The position numbers were made by a program, and so were the translations under genes. A stretch of 64,000 bases of DNA from Plumapathes pennacea (lineage: Eukaryota; Cnidaria; Anthozoa; Antipatharia; Myriopathidae). The notes below the pieces were generated by a model, which worked only from the letters and a program-made list of their open reading frames with translations, was not told the DNA's origin and did not search any database. The stretch lies in the NCBI GenBank assembly GCA_964036295.1, contig OZ038472.1, forward strand, positions 9,978,068 through 10,042,067, written 5' to 3'. How positions within the stretch are numbered: position 1 is the stretch's first letter; the number at the start of each line of letters is the position of its first letter. This document shows, piece by piece, positions 50,701-56,596 of this stretch.

Positions 50701-53700
50701 TTTTAATTTTATTTTTCTGGGTTACGAATCAGCAGATGGTGATTGGTTCATATTATCACGTGATTTGCGATGACGTTAGGTAATTGACTTTCCTCGCGAG
50801 CGACTTGAGATGTCGGCGATTGAAGCAAGAGAGTGAAATTGAGTTGTGTTAAAATTAACCGATGTTCAGTTCGGATGGGATACAGGCTGGCTCTGTGGAT
50901 GCACGGAAGTCATATTTTAAGAACGATTTTGGCTTCCATTGCTTTGAAGCGTCGGAAGATTTGACACAAGCTTTATGTATTACCAGCGGGACCCCCGTAA
51001 AGTACGAAAGGTTGTGTTTTTGCAATTTCTAATGAATTTGCTCTGGTTTTTCTGATATTGGTTATGTTTCACCCTGCTGTGTTTTGCGTTGTTATTGCGA
51101 CATTTTGGCGTGGTGCCATAAAAGGTCATATATATATATTATTATTATTATTATTATTATTATAAAAATGCCAAAAATATCCATTTCCGGTGAATGTTTA
51201 CAAGTTCATACAGTATGCAAATTAGTCAGGTATTGCATGTGACGTCATAAAAAAGCCATCTCAAAAGTAACGTATCCTATAAGTCCAATACACTAATATG
51301 TTCAAGACTATTGTGCCTTAAGACTAAGCAGAATTCTGAGTCGATACAAAATATCTATTGGGAGCTATGGAAGTTTGCATACCGTGACAACAAAGTAGTG
51401 TGACACGCCCGTGGCCGACTAAAATCGGTGCTTGTGTCTGAATTATAAAGTTTTCCTTCACGAAACATTTTAAAATTGGCACTGCGAAAGATGTGAACTA
51501 ACATAACCAAGCTAAGTCGCAGATCAGCTTCATTTCGTGTTCCAATTCCACTAACATGGCGGCCGCATACAAACTCTTAATCAAATCTCCAAAAAACGGA
51601 TTGCTACTGCTTCCCCAAAATGAAGCCTAGACAATCCAAAATTGGCATCTGGACTAATTCAGGCATGCTCTTGTTAGTTCTGGAGTCAAAAAGGTACAAT
51701 CTGTTATTTTGAAGGTTGCTGCGGCCGCGTGACCCGTGAAAACTGCGTTGTTGCAAACGAAGAATATTCCCACGGGGCCTTCGATAATTGTTTTCTCCTA
51801 ATTATTATAAAACTCTTTTTCGTGAATTAATGTTTGACCGAAATTAGAACAAAAGAGGGCAAGAAAAATAAAGGGAGCTCTTGAATCCGCCACGTGCAAA
51901 GTTCCTCTGTCGGGACCCCGCGTGTCTCTATTCATTGTACTAATGACGCCACAAGCGCACTGGCCACGGGCCTGTCTTGTGTGAAATTTCACTGTACGTT
52001 GGTTGTGATTGTCCGGGTTAGAGTAGTATCAAGGAAGACTGTTGTTGGAGAGTGACGGAGCTGAAGTCATCTTCAGAGTCAAGTGAAGAGGTTTGTCAGA
52101 TGGTGGTAATCTTGAATCTTGGATCTTGGGAAGACGGCCGATTCATTATTTAATTGTTTGATTATTATTATTTTTTAATTTTAATAATTAAACTCATTAA
52201 TTAATTAACTAATTAATTGACTATTACCCACGACTTGTTTCGGCACCCACGACTTTATACCCACACCCACGACTACCTACACCCACTACCCACTACCCAC
52301 TACCCACGACTTGTACCCACGACCCACGACTCACGACCATTAGTCAAACTCGTATTTATACCTCTGGTCTTTCATGTGATTGGTCCGTTTTGTCGTCATA
52401 TGGTTGGTCGAGTTGACTCGGTTGTGTTTCGTTATTGATCGGTTGACGTTCTGTTGTCCTCTCGATTTGTCTATTCTTCGTTCGGTTACGTCTGATGTCA
52501 TGTATCAGTCGTTTTGTAAGGTGCCGGTAATTGTTGACATCTGTTGAGAGATTTTCTAAGTTTGTGCACCAGCTTTCTAGTGTAAGTCGAAGAATGGGGC
52601 ATTTCTATGTTGGAAAACATGTTTAAATCAGATTAAAGCGTTATAGTTTTCTACTTGGTCATTATTCTCATGTTTTGGTTATTTCCTGTAGAGGAAATCC
52701 GAGACTGGATGAAAAAAATGCCGGAAATAACACAGGCATTGGATGAGGCCAAAAGGAAATTTTCTTCAAATGAGGTGAGGTGCAATTTTGACCCATTTTT
52801 AAAGTTTGATTGAAACATTTCAAAAACCACAGGCACAAAGGTCCCTCCAAGCATCTCTTGAAAGCATTTTCAAATATATTGCTTCACTGAGAGAACGGAG
52901 CGAATTTATGTCATGAACGTCCTTTGATCGAGCAATATACAATGGAATTTCCTGTGTGTAAAGCATAGTGAAAAAAAGGCCCTGTCAAAAAATCACTAAA
53001 CCCTTGGATACAGTGGCTGCATACGTGACTGCGTGCACTTGTAGATTGAGATGATTAATTCCTGAGACACACTAAAAAAAAACTTAAGCCTACTATGACT
53101 CACCCAAATATAATCAGAATACTGCACAATGTGCTGGTAAGCTGAAGCCACAGATTAGGGCACAAAGGCCACAGTGGTAGCGGGCATTACCCCTTGATCT
53201 ACCAAATAAAAAAAAATTGTGAGCCCAAGTAATAGCAGCCATGTACAGCTGTTTCGGCCTTTTTGGGCCTCGTCAGCATGGCATAGCTATACTTGGGCTA
53301 GGGTTCCCACATTCAGGTAACAAGCTGTAAAATCGTAAGGCTTGTGGGATGTGGCTTAATTACATAATCAGAATACTGCACAATGTGCTGGTAAGCTGAA
53401 GCCACAGATTAGGGCACAAAGGCCACAGTGGTAGCGGGCATTACCCCTTGATCTACCAAATAAAAAATAAAAAAATTGTGAGCCTAAGTAATAGCAGCCA
53501 TGGACAGCTGTTTCGGCCTTTTTGGGCCTCGTCAGCGTGGCATAGATATGCTTGGGCTCGGGTTCCCACATTCAGGTAACAAGCTGTAAAATGGTAAGGC
53601 TTGTGGGATGTGGCTTAATTACATTACGATTTCACCCAAATATAGTTTAGTTTTCCTTTCTAATGGCAAAACGAGGGCACAGATGTGGCGGCAGCGATGT

Positions 53701-54038
53701 TAGCCCGCGCATGTTTCCTAAATATTGCACCGGAACATTTTTGCGAACACAAATTTGTGTCCTGGACACAAAAAATGTTTCAAAAACATTTGTTGTGTCT
53801 GCGCGAAGCGCATTATTGTTGCCGCTAGAAATATCGAACGACACAACGTTTGCCGCCACAATGTGTCCTCATTTTGCCAGGCCTGAACAGGGAATTCATG
53901 GAATTGCTGCTTGTGTCATGACAGGATCTAATGACAGTAGCTGCCAGTGCACTAGCGTTACTTGGCGGTGGCAGTAGGTCTGGCAGACGGAACAGCTCTG
54001 CACGTTCACGACCGCGCAGTGCAGCAGCAAAGAAGTGA
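28766..54038 (+). CDS. STKLD1: STKLD1-like protein: kinase domain plus ARM/HEAT-like repeats
   Basis: 29 exons, all GT-AG, totalling 1986 bases (661 residues plus TGA): 28766-28780, 28850-28936, 29931-29975, 30326-30400, 31162-31207, 32136-32194, 32328-32398, 37327-37379, 38152-38211, 38953-38992, 39842-39914, 40929-41009, 42075-42148, 43033-43127, 44484-44498, 45032-45073, 45165-45202, 45936-45975, 46102-46218, 46436-46497, 47520-47592, 48227-48355, 48626-48754, 49262-49335, 49796-49853, 50296-50365, 50459-50526, 52692-52774, 53925-54038. Residues 1-270 form a NEK-like kinase: GKGAQG loop (11-16), Lys in YVLKK, HRDLKPSN (132-139), DFG (152-154), APE (177-179), SDVWSLG. A Lys-rich linker (KGKG) follows, then helical repeats with the CNALWGLSVN and ACSAIWSLSME pattern of armadillo folds. 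The tail is Arg/Ser-rich. Length and domain order match vertebrate STKLD1, whose function is poorly known. All catalytic residues are present, so activity is plausible. Confidence 0.94.
30780..31080. repeat. Dispersed repeat with AATATAAGCCCATGGGCTT phrases
   Basis: In STKLD1 intron 4. Variants of ATAAGCCCANGGGCTTNAATAT and CCTCCNATAATTAGC recur, ending in AATTTAATGGTATTAC. It is a non-coding dispersed repeat. The rest of the intron (30401-31161) shows nothing recognisable. Confidence 0.5.
31276..31870. repeat. Two adjacent dispersed repeats
   Basis: At 31276-31580 is a unit with TATCCTCACTAGTGAGGATA (a perfect 20-bp palindrome near 31360) and ACATCCGGGACCCAAGTGG. At 31700-31870 is a second unit of GAATAAATGCCCCCTTGAAT, GCGCCCCCTCCC and TTAAATAAGCACCCCTCC, related to pieces near 45240 and 49930. 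Both lie in STKLD1 intron 5. Confidence 0.55.
32617..32945. repeat. Cluster of AATCACGCTTT motifs in both orientations
   Basis: More than a dozen copies of (A)ATCACGCTTT, TGTCACGCTTTT and their complements (AAAAGCGTGA, AAGCGTGATA) in ~330 bases of STKLD1 intron 7. Spacing is irregular, so it is not a simple tandem array. Neighbouring copies can pair. Confidence 0.75.
33060..33440 (+). mobile_element. 3' end of a dispersed retroelement (possibly Penelope-like)
   Basis: The segment matches, in reverse complement, 52017-52590 in a later STKLD1 intron. Shared phrases include ACCTCTCAACAGATGCCAAC, CGAGTCAACTCGACCAACCA and CTTGACTCTGAAGATGACTT. It carries a 62-codon frame (33062-33250) rich in Arg/Asn with no family motif. 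It ends in TCTGAAGATGACTTC ... GTCGAAACGTTAGTC, a hammerhead-like arrangement often seen at Penelope-like ends. No RT or GIY-YIG motif is in this fragment, so the class is inferred. Confidence 0.55.
33350..33400 (+). ncRNA. Hammerhead-like motif, sense strand of STKLD1 intron 7
   Basis: Core CUGAAGA (33360-33366) fits CUGANGA. One extra U precedes a short stem II (GACU/AGUC, with a further weak pair possible), then GAAA (33387-33390). The minimal palindromic stem III is ACGU, followed by U at the cleavage position (33394). Stem I pairs GACU (33356-33359) with AGUC (33395-33398). The extra base before stem II and the short stems make activity doubtful. The related copy near 52060 has lost GAAA. 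Confidence 0.4.
33764..34081. repeat. MITE, CCCCGTCCACACTAATCCGG ends
   Basis: A 318-bp unit with near-perfect terminal inverted repeats. The left starts AAGGCCCCGTCCACACTAAT and the right ends ATTAGTGTGGACGGGGCCTA, extending inward through ATCCGGAT and GTTTTC. Its insertion splits one copy of the duplicated Gypsy integrase segment. A degenerate relative lies near 17810. Confidence 0.9.
34178..34207 (-). ncRNA. Degenerate hammerhead-like end motif
   Basis: On the minus strand: CUGACGA (34201-34207), an imperfect stem II (one unpaired A, then GGGC/GCUC), GAAA (34183-34186) and UGUC. A related, more damaged motif lies at 39595-39632. Phrases of this kind mark ends of Penelope-like elements. 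Activity is unlikely. Confidence 0.3.
35180..35648. repeat. MITE, ACAGTRGAACGTCC ends
   Basis: Left end ACAGTGGAACGTCCTGTAAG and right end GGTCGCTCAGGGACGTTCTA followed by CTGT pair over about 25 bases. Subterminal AGTGGTCGCTTACGG-like motifs repeat several times (GGTCGCTTACGGGA, TGGTCGCTTACCGG, GGTCTCTTACGAGA). It separates the two copies of the Gypsy RNase H segment. Confidence 0.88.
36024..36320. repeat. MITE, family C (ACCGCGGAAATACGTT ends)
   Basis: Left end GACCGCGGAAACACGTTTTT and right end GAACGTATTTCCGCGGTTTT. The interior has GCTTGCACACGATGTGAA and GATAACCATGGCGACGAACG with AACGGAAGTGACGTCA. Other copies: 46733-47065 (best ends), 38648-38760 (right half), 40190-40800 (interrupted) and 62230-62345 (inverted, partial). 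An apparent minus-strand frame of 79 codons is not a gene. Confidence 0.85.
36609..36797. repeat. MITE, GTGTTACAC ends, GTTGCAA-rich
   Basis: Left GGGTGTTACACTGTGCAATG, right ATTGCAAGGTGTAACAGGGC. The interior is dense in CAACGCGTTGCGAAAAG-type motifs. It resembles the unit at 13936-14160. Neighbouring 36350-36500 holds a further, rearranged piece (GGAGTGTTACACTCC). Confidence 0.78.
36984..37116. repeat. 133-bp inverted repeat
   Basis: TAATAGGACTACATGCTGTC at the left and GACAGCATGTAGTCCTGTTA at the right, with the arms continuing through CAATTTGGAA. A perfect short foldback element in STKLD1 intron 7. Confidence 0.88.
37500..37815. repeat. Poly-G run and inverted GGTCTGAAATAGGGT-type minisatellite
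   Basis: A G tract at 37508-37526 is followed by units of AACCCAAAAAAGGACCAAA separated by ~40 bases, closing with CCCCTCCCCCCC. The GTACTCAGGTATATTAGTGA and TCACTGATATACCTGAATCC ends are inverted, so the whole is one small element with an internal array. Confidence 0.7.
37908..38053. repeat. MITE, GGGCCCGGTTGTTCAAAG ends
   Basis: Left GGGCCCGGTTGTTCAAAGAG, right CTCTTTGAGCAACCGGCCCT; the interior has inverted GGATAAATCGCTATC/TATCCACTC phrases. It lies just before the kinase DFG exon. Confidence 0.85.
39225..39278. repeat. Perfect hairpin, CCTCGTTCCCAGGCTCTTTC
   Basis: AACCTCGTTCCCAGGCTCTT and AAGAGCCTGGGAACGAGGTT form a 20+ bp perfect stem around a ~13-base loop. It sits directly upstream of the element at 39287. 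Confidence 0.9.
39287..39548. repeat. MITE, TGGCCTGGNAAAACGAGGAC ends
   Basis: Left AAAACGAGGACACATTGT, right ACAATGCGGTCCTCGTTTTG; the interior has a second inverted pair (GTTTCTGAAG/TTTTTCAGAAAC). A second member is at 53656-53885 in the last STKLD1 intron. Confidence 0.83.
40190..40800. repeat. Family C MITE interrupted by another repeat
   Basis: The left half (40190-40387) has GTTCAAGTGCAGATTTTGTA and GACTTGCGGACGAGGTGA. The right half (40738-40790) has AATGGCGCACGAACGCTGGA. Between them, 40388-40737 is a different unit whose ends pair loosely (GATATTTTACATGGCCGTGC and GCACGGGATGAAAATATC). The 136-codon plus-strand frame across it has no protein features. Confidence 0.7.
41215..41464. 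repeat. MITE, CTCTCACCGTAGATGCTTTG ends
   Basis: Left GAGAACCTCTCACCGTAGAT with GCTTTG, right CAAAGCATCTACGGTGAGAG with GGTCTCTTTTA. It is 250 bp, non-coding, in the STKLD1 intron after exon 40929-41009. Confidence 0.92.
41567..41796. repeat. MITE, GGGCCCGGTTTTTCAAA ends
   Basis: Left GGGCCCGGTTTTTCAAAGCA, right TTCAAACAACCGGGCC; ATCCTGGATTAG occurs near both ends. It is the same end type as 37908-38053. Confidence 0.85.
41815..41875. repeat. Short pogo-end hairpin
   Basis: TTAAGCGGACACTTCACAAT and AGGGTGTCCGCTTAATACAG, followed by TTTGACTGTA. The pieces are the TGTCCGCTTA subterminal motif and end of the pogo family at 8478-11331, reduced to about 60 bases. Confidence 0.65.
43168..43352. 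repeat. Foldback repeat (ATAAACTACTTTTGGCGAGG)
   Basis: Left arm CAATAAACTACTTTTGGCGA through ATAATTGTCC, right arm GGACAATTATCCGTGCATAT through AGTAGTTTATTG. The inner part pairs again (TATTATCTGTTCC / GGAACAGATAATGTCC). Related flanks occur at 32490-32560 and 33455-33515, and again at 43500-43570 (GTGTTCGGATATTNTCAATA). Confidence 0.8.
43666..43839. repeat. 174-bp MITE derived from the pogo family
   Basis: Has GGACACCCTCGGGACCAGCT and TGTCCGTTTTAAAGAGGTGT, near-identical in layout to the left end of the pogo element at 8478, and ends GGGAGTCGACTG. TA lies on both sides (43664-43665 and 43840-43841). It is an internal-deletion derivative that the pogo transposase could have moved. Confidence 0.85.
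44590..44790. repeat. T-rich simple sequence
   Basis: T tracts at 44597-44612 and TTTTG/T arrays at 44734-44787. Open frames on both strands here are low-complexity artefacts. Confidence 0.8.
45568..45769. repeat. Family A MITE
   Basis: CCTTTCACTCCCAAGGGTGA at the left and TGGGAGTGAAAGGGTTAAC at the right. The interior reads ATTACAGTAAGGAGAACTTG in the orientation opposite to the copy at 2602. Confidence 0.85.
46733..47065. repeat. Family C MITE, best-preserved copy
   Basis: Left end TCACCGCGGCAGTACGTTTT, right end AACGTATTTCCGCGGTGTCA. The interior has GAGTCAGCGGTTGTTGCACA, GCTTGCACACGATGTGAAAT and AACGGAAGTGACGTCACG. Confidence 0.87.
47188..47435. repeat. MITE, ACCNNGTTCACACCAA ends
   Basis: Left TATACCCTGTTCACACCAAC with TAAACCTGTTTA, right TTTTAAACAGGTTTAAGCAT with TGGTGTGAACGAGGTATTA. 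The interior repeats GGTTTAGTT/AACTAAACA motifs. Confidence 0.88.
50720..51010. repeat. Dispersed repeat B
   Basis: Marked by GTTACGAATCAGCAGATGGT, TATTATCACGTGATTTGCGA and AAGAACGATTTTGGCTTCCA. It is the same family as 23630-23960 and 61690-61910, in intron 27 of STKLD1. Confidence 0.7.
51138..51166. repeat. (ATT)n microsatellite
   Basis: A short (TA)n followed by about eight ATT units in STKLD1 intron 27. Confidence 0.85.
52017..52590 (-). mobile_element. Inverted second copy of the retroelement at 33060-33440
   Basis: The reverse complement of 52360-52590 aligns with 33100-33330 (GGTTGGTCGAGTTGACTCGG, GACATCTGTTGAGAGATTTT). The end near 52040-52090 corresponds to the hammerhead-like end at 33350-33400 but has lost its GAAA. 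A 10-bp ACCCACGACT minisatellite (52225-52335) is inserted or expanded inside. Confidence 0.6.
52225..52335. repeat. ACCCACGACT / ACCCACT minisatellite
   Basis: About twelve short units, CCCACGACTT, CACCCACGACT and three tandem CACTACC, in 110 bases. It lies in STKLD1 intron 27. Confidence 0.85.
53222..53299 (-). ncRNA. Hammerhead ribozyme, type I (unit 1)
   Basis: Minus strand: stem I 5' strand (53277-53299), core CUGACGA (53270-53276), stem II GGCC-CAAAAA-GGCC (53256-53269), GAAA (53252-53255). Stem III is the minimal palindrome ACAGCUGU (53245-53252), and A17 is at 53244. The stem I 3' strand (53222-53243) pairs as CAUGGC/GCCAUG, then an internal loop, then UAGC/GCUA and a long outer stem (AGCCCAAGU/ACUUGGGCU). 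All invariant core positions are present. Predicted cleavage is between 53244 and 53243. Confidence 0.8.
53481..53558 (-). ncRNA. Hammerhead ribozyme, type I (unit 2)
   Basis: Same core as unit 1: CUGACGA (53529-53535), GGCC stem II with the same loop, GAAAC, ACAGCUGU (53504-53511), and C at position 17 (53503), the preferred cleavage base. Stem I has a C-A mismatch next to the core (GCCACG against CAUGGC) and a few more changes, so it may be weaker than unit 1. Predicted cleavage is between 53503 and 53502. Confidence 0.68.
53656..53885. repeat. MITE, second member of the family at 39287
   Basis: TGGCAAAACGAGGGCACAGA at the left and ATGTGTCCTCATTTTGCCAG at the right. The interior has inverted ACAAATTTGTGTCC and TTTCAAAAACATTTG phrases. 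It ends about 40 bases before the final STKLD1 exon. Confidence 0.8.
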
Positions 54039-54449
54039 TTTCATTTGTGCGGAGGAACATTGTACTATCGCCAGTTTAAAATAGTAATGCAACCAGGCTT
54101 TTGAATATTAGAAGGTAGACCAAGCAGAAATCTCTTCGGAGGTTCGATTCAGTTCTTTGAAAGTACATTTCTTTACCTTGCTACTATGAACACTACTTTA
54201 TCACCCTGATGTGCTGTGAGTTTACAGTGATTGTTTATAGTACTTCTGCTTCCATTGAAAACACAATAGTCTCAATTTGCATACTTTATAGTCTTAGCAT
54301 TTATCCCGAAAGGTCTACTGTACATACGTATATTTCGTGATGTAAATGATATTGGCATCAGTACAAATATATTTTTAGTTGCAATACGTCTATCTATCCT
54401 CGTTATTAATCAAGCTTTTATGCACTAAAATAGCGAAACGTATTGTCTA

Positions 54450-54633
54450 CTGAGGGTGTTTCTTTTTAGGATCCAAATCCGGATCACGGATCCAAAAACA
54501 GATTATCTGTTTCTTTACTGAAATCCAAATCCGGATAAAGAATCCGTGTGATCCACACTTAGGACGGATTCACTGGATCATATCCAAAATTGGATACTTT
54601 AGATCATGGATCCATTAAAGAAACGCACCCTGA
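54450..54633. repeat. MITE, AGGGTGTTTCTTTTTAGGAT ends
   Basis: Left CTGAGGGTGTTTCTTTTTAG, right TTAAAGAAACGCACCCTGA. The interior is dense in GGATCC / ATCCGGAT motifs (AATCCGGATCACGGATCC, ATCCAAATCCGGATAAAG). Confidence 0.88.
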
Positions 54634-54892
54634 ATATTGAAGTCCATCGTTCCAAACAATCCAACAGTCCTCATCTTCCTTGCAACGCGGCTTCTGTTCA
54701 AACATCCATAATGACGCAGTTTCTCGAGGATTCAAAATATCAAAAGCCTTTTTTAGGTCGAGAAAGAGTATCACGTTAAGTTTACCGTCATCGATATTGA
54801 GAAACCAGTCGTTAGTTGCATCGTGACAGTCGAGGGAAGCGGCCTGAAACTTGATTGTAATTTGTACAGTACATTGTTAGTCGTTAGATAAC

Positions 54893-55745
54893 TCATCACC
54901 AGAAATTTGAGACATTTTGCGTCCCCGATCTTTCCAGTCTTTTCCAGCAGCTTTCGGTGTGATCATGCGCTGTTCGTATATCCAACATGGCGTCAAGTAA
55001 CGTCAGCTCCTGCGCGCCAGCGCGTTTTCCCGCCAAAGTTACATGCTGTGTTTTGCTGAAATAACACAATCACGCTATATTTTTGTATCTTTTCCAATAT
55101 TAGACCACCATATTTGATGCAATTTCACCTATGCGGAAGGCGGATCATGAAAATGAGCTTTCGCTCGCTGCAATTTCCATTTAACTTGGAGCTTTTTGGC
55201 CAAAGTTATTAACCCCTAAAGTGAGGACATTTTACTGGATTTGCGACATACGACAACACAGCACAGCAATCGCCACGGCTGATCGTGCTCAATCACAAAA
55301 TGTATACATCAAATTTGACTTTGGGGACTTACGGAGGTATTGCATGAAATGCTTAACTCTTCGTTAATAACATCTCGGTTGCACATTTTTTCCCGAACTC
55401 GACGTTCGTCTATAAAATGCAATTTACCGAGTGCTACTGGCCACTTTTTTCGACTTTTTTTCCCATTTCCCTATGTAATCCCTTATGGCGTCGAACGAAA
55501 CGGTTTTTTGCAATTTGTATACATCAAATTTTACCGGAGGAAAATAAGTTTTCCACTGTTGTGAAAAGTAAGCTTTGCTCTTCAACAGGCCGGTTGCACA
55601 TTTTTACAAACACGCTTCGATAAGGAGAAAAACACGATTTATTATCTGGTCCCATACATTTCTTTATAGAAAGCGGCACGGCTTGGACGTTGGCGTCAGC
55701 TTACATAAAGTATAAATCGGATGTCTCAAATTTCTGGCGACGTGT
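54893..55745. mobile_element. ~850-bp element with CCAGAAATTTGAGACAT ends
   Basis: CATCACCAGAAATTTGAGAC (54893-54912) and GTCTCAAATTTCTGGCGACG (55722-55741) are inverted. Inside, GGTTGCACATTTTT occurs twice in the same direction (55378 and 55593), each ahead of a similar stretch. No transposase motif is seen. Confidence 0.6.
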
Positions 55746-56439
55746 CATACATTTGTTTGAAAACAATTTGTTCGAAAACAATTTGTTCGATTTGTTTTGA
55801 GTATGAACAAATTTTGGCTTCTTTCCAGTCACTTGGAAAATACCTATTGTCATAGGTTGACTTGTGCTAGCGAGCTTGAGATTACTCGAGCCGCTTCCTT
55901 TAGAAGTTTTGCCGAAGTACAGGTTCTGGTTTTGACCCCGCTGTATGTGTGTATCATTGACGCCACGAGCTGACTGGCTACCAGTCTTGTTTCTCTATAC
56001 GAATAAACTGGGCCGATGGGGCCCTGGGTCCATGATACCCACAAAGCCTTGCAGCTCGCATAATAAACATGGCGGAAGCGAAGACGTTTAATAGACAATA
56101 AAGAGGCGGCTAAAGTGACCCCCTGGCATGGTAGAAGGTATTTAACTAATTGGACTTGATTTTTATCTTTAACCTGCACATTTTTCCTGCCAACCCGCAG
56201 AATGTCCCCTATTTTTACCGGGTACAAAGGCCACAAGACGTGCAGGGATTTCTGTACAGTCTCCCTGCCAGAGAGTTATCTCACGATTCTAATAATCAGG
56301 AAACAAGGGGCAGATAAGAAATGAATTACTCCCTGTTTCTTCCTTGTAAGAAGAAATCGTAATACCTTAATAGTTCTTAACACAATCCCACTAGTATCAT
56401 TTGTATGGGAGTTATATAAAGATCTTTATTATACAAGTC

Positions 56440-56502
56440 CCTTAGTAACGTACAAATACAGCATAGTAACGTACAAATAACCCCATAGTAACGTACAAAA
56501 TA
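56440..56502. repeat. Three tandem TAGTAACGTACAAATA units
   Basis: Units begin near 56443, 56464 and 56486, spaced 21-22 bases, with CATAGTAACGTACAAA as the common part. Confidence 0.85.
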
Positions 56503-56596
56503 TACAGCCGTATTGGACGTTGCTAAGGAAAAACCTGTTTTCTTGATTCGCTGCCGTTAATTCTTTTCTTTTGCTTTGCTTTGTGTCACTTTGTAC

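Larger units (their letters stand above)
53111..53624 (-). mobile_element. Tandem two-unit retrozyme with hammerhead ribozymes
   Basis: Two direct repeats (53111-53364 and 53365-53624; period 254-259 bases, over 90% alike by eye) start at TAATCAGAATACTGCACAAT and end at GGGATGTGGCTTAATTACAT. Each carries a type I hammerhead core on the minus strand. There is no protein frame. Tandem units of a few hundred bases, each with a short-stem-III type I hammerhead, are what is described for metazoan retrozymes, which yield small circular RNAs; a partner retrotransposon (perhaps Penelope-like) would supply mobility. Cleavage at both sites would free a 259-nt RNA. It lies in the last STKLD1 intron, antisense to the gene. 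Confidence 0.75.

Noticed and set aside
52225-52335. CRISPR-like array of short repeats
   Set aside because: Units are 7-11 bases without unique spacers, so it is a eukaryotic minisatellite.
55850-56236. 128-codon minus-strand frame
   Set aside because: No motif, no flanking splice signals and unusual composition; treated as chance.
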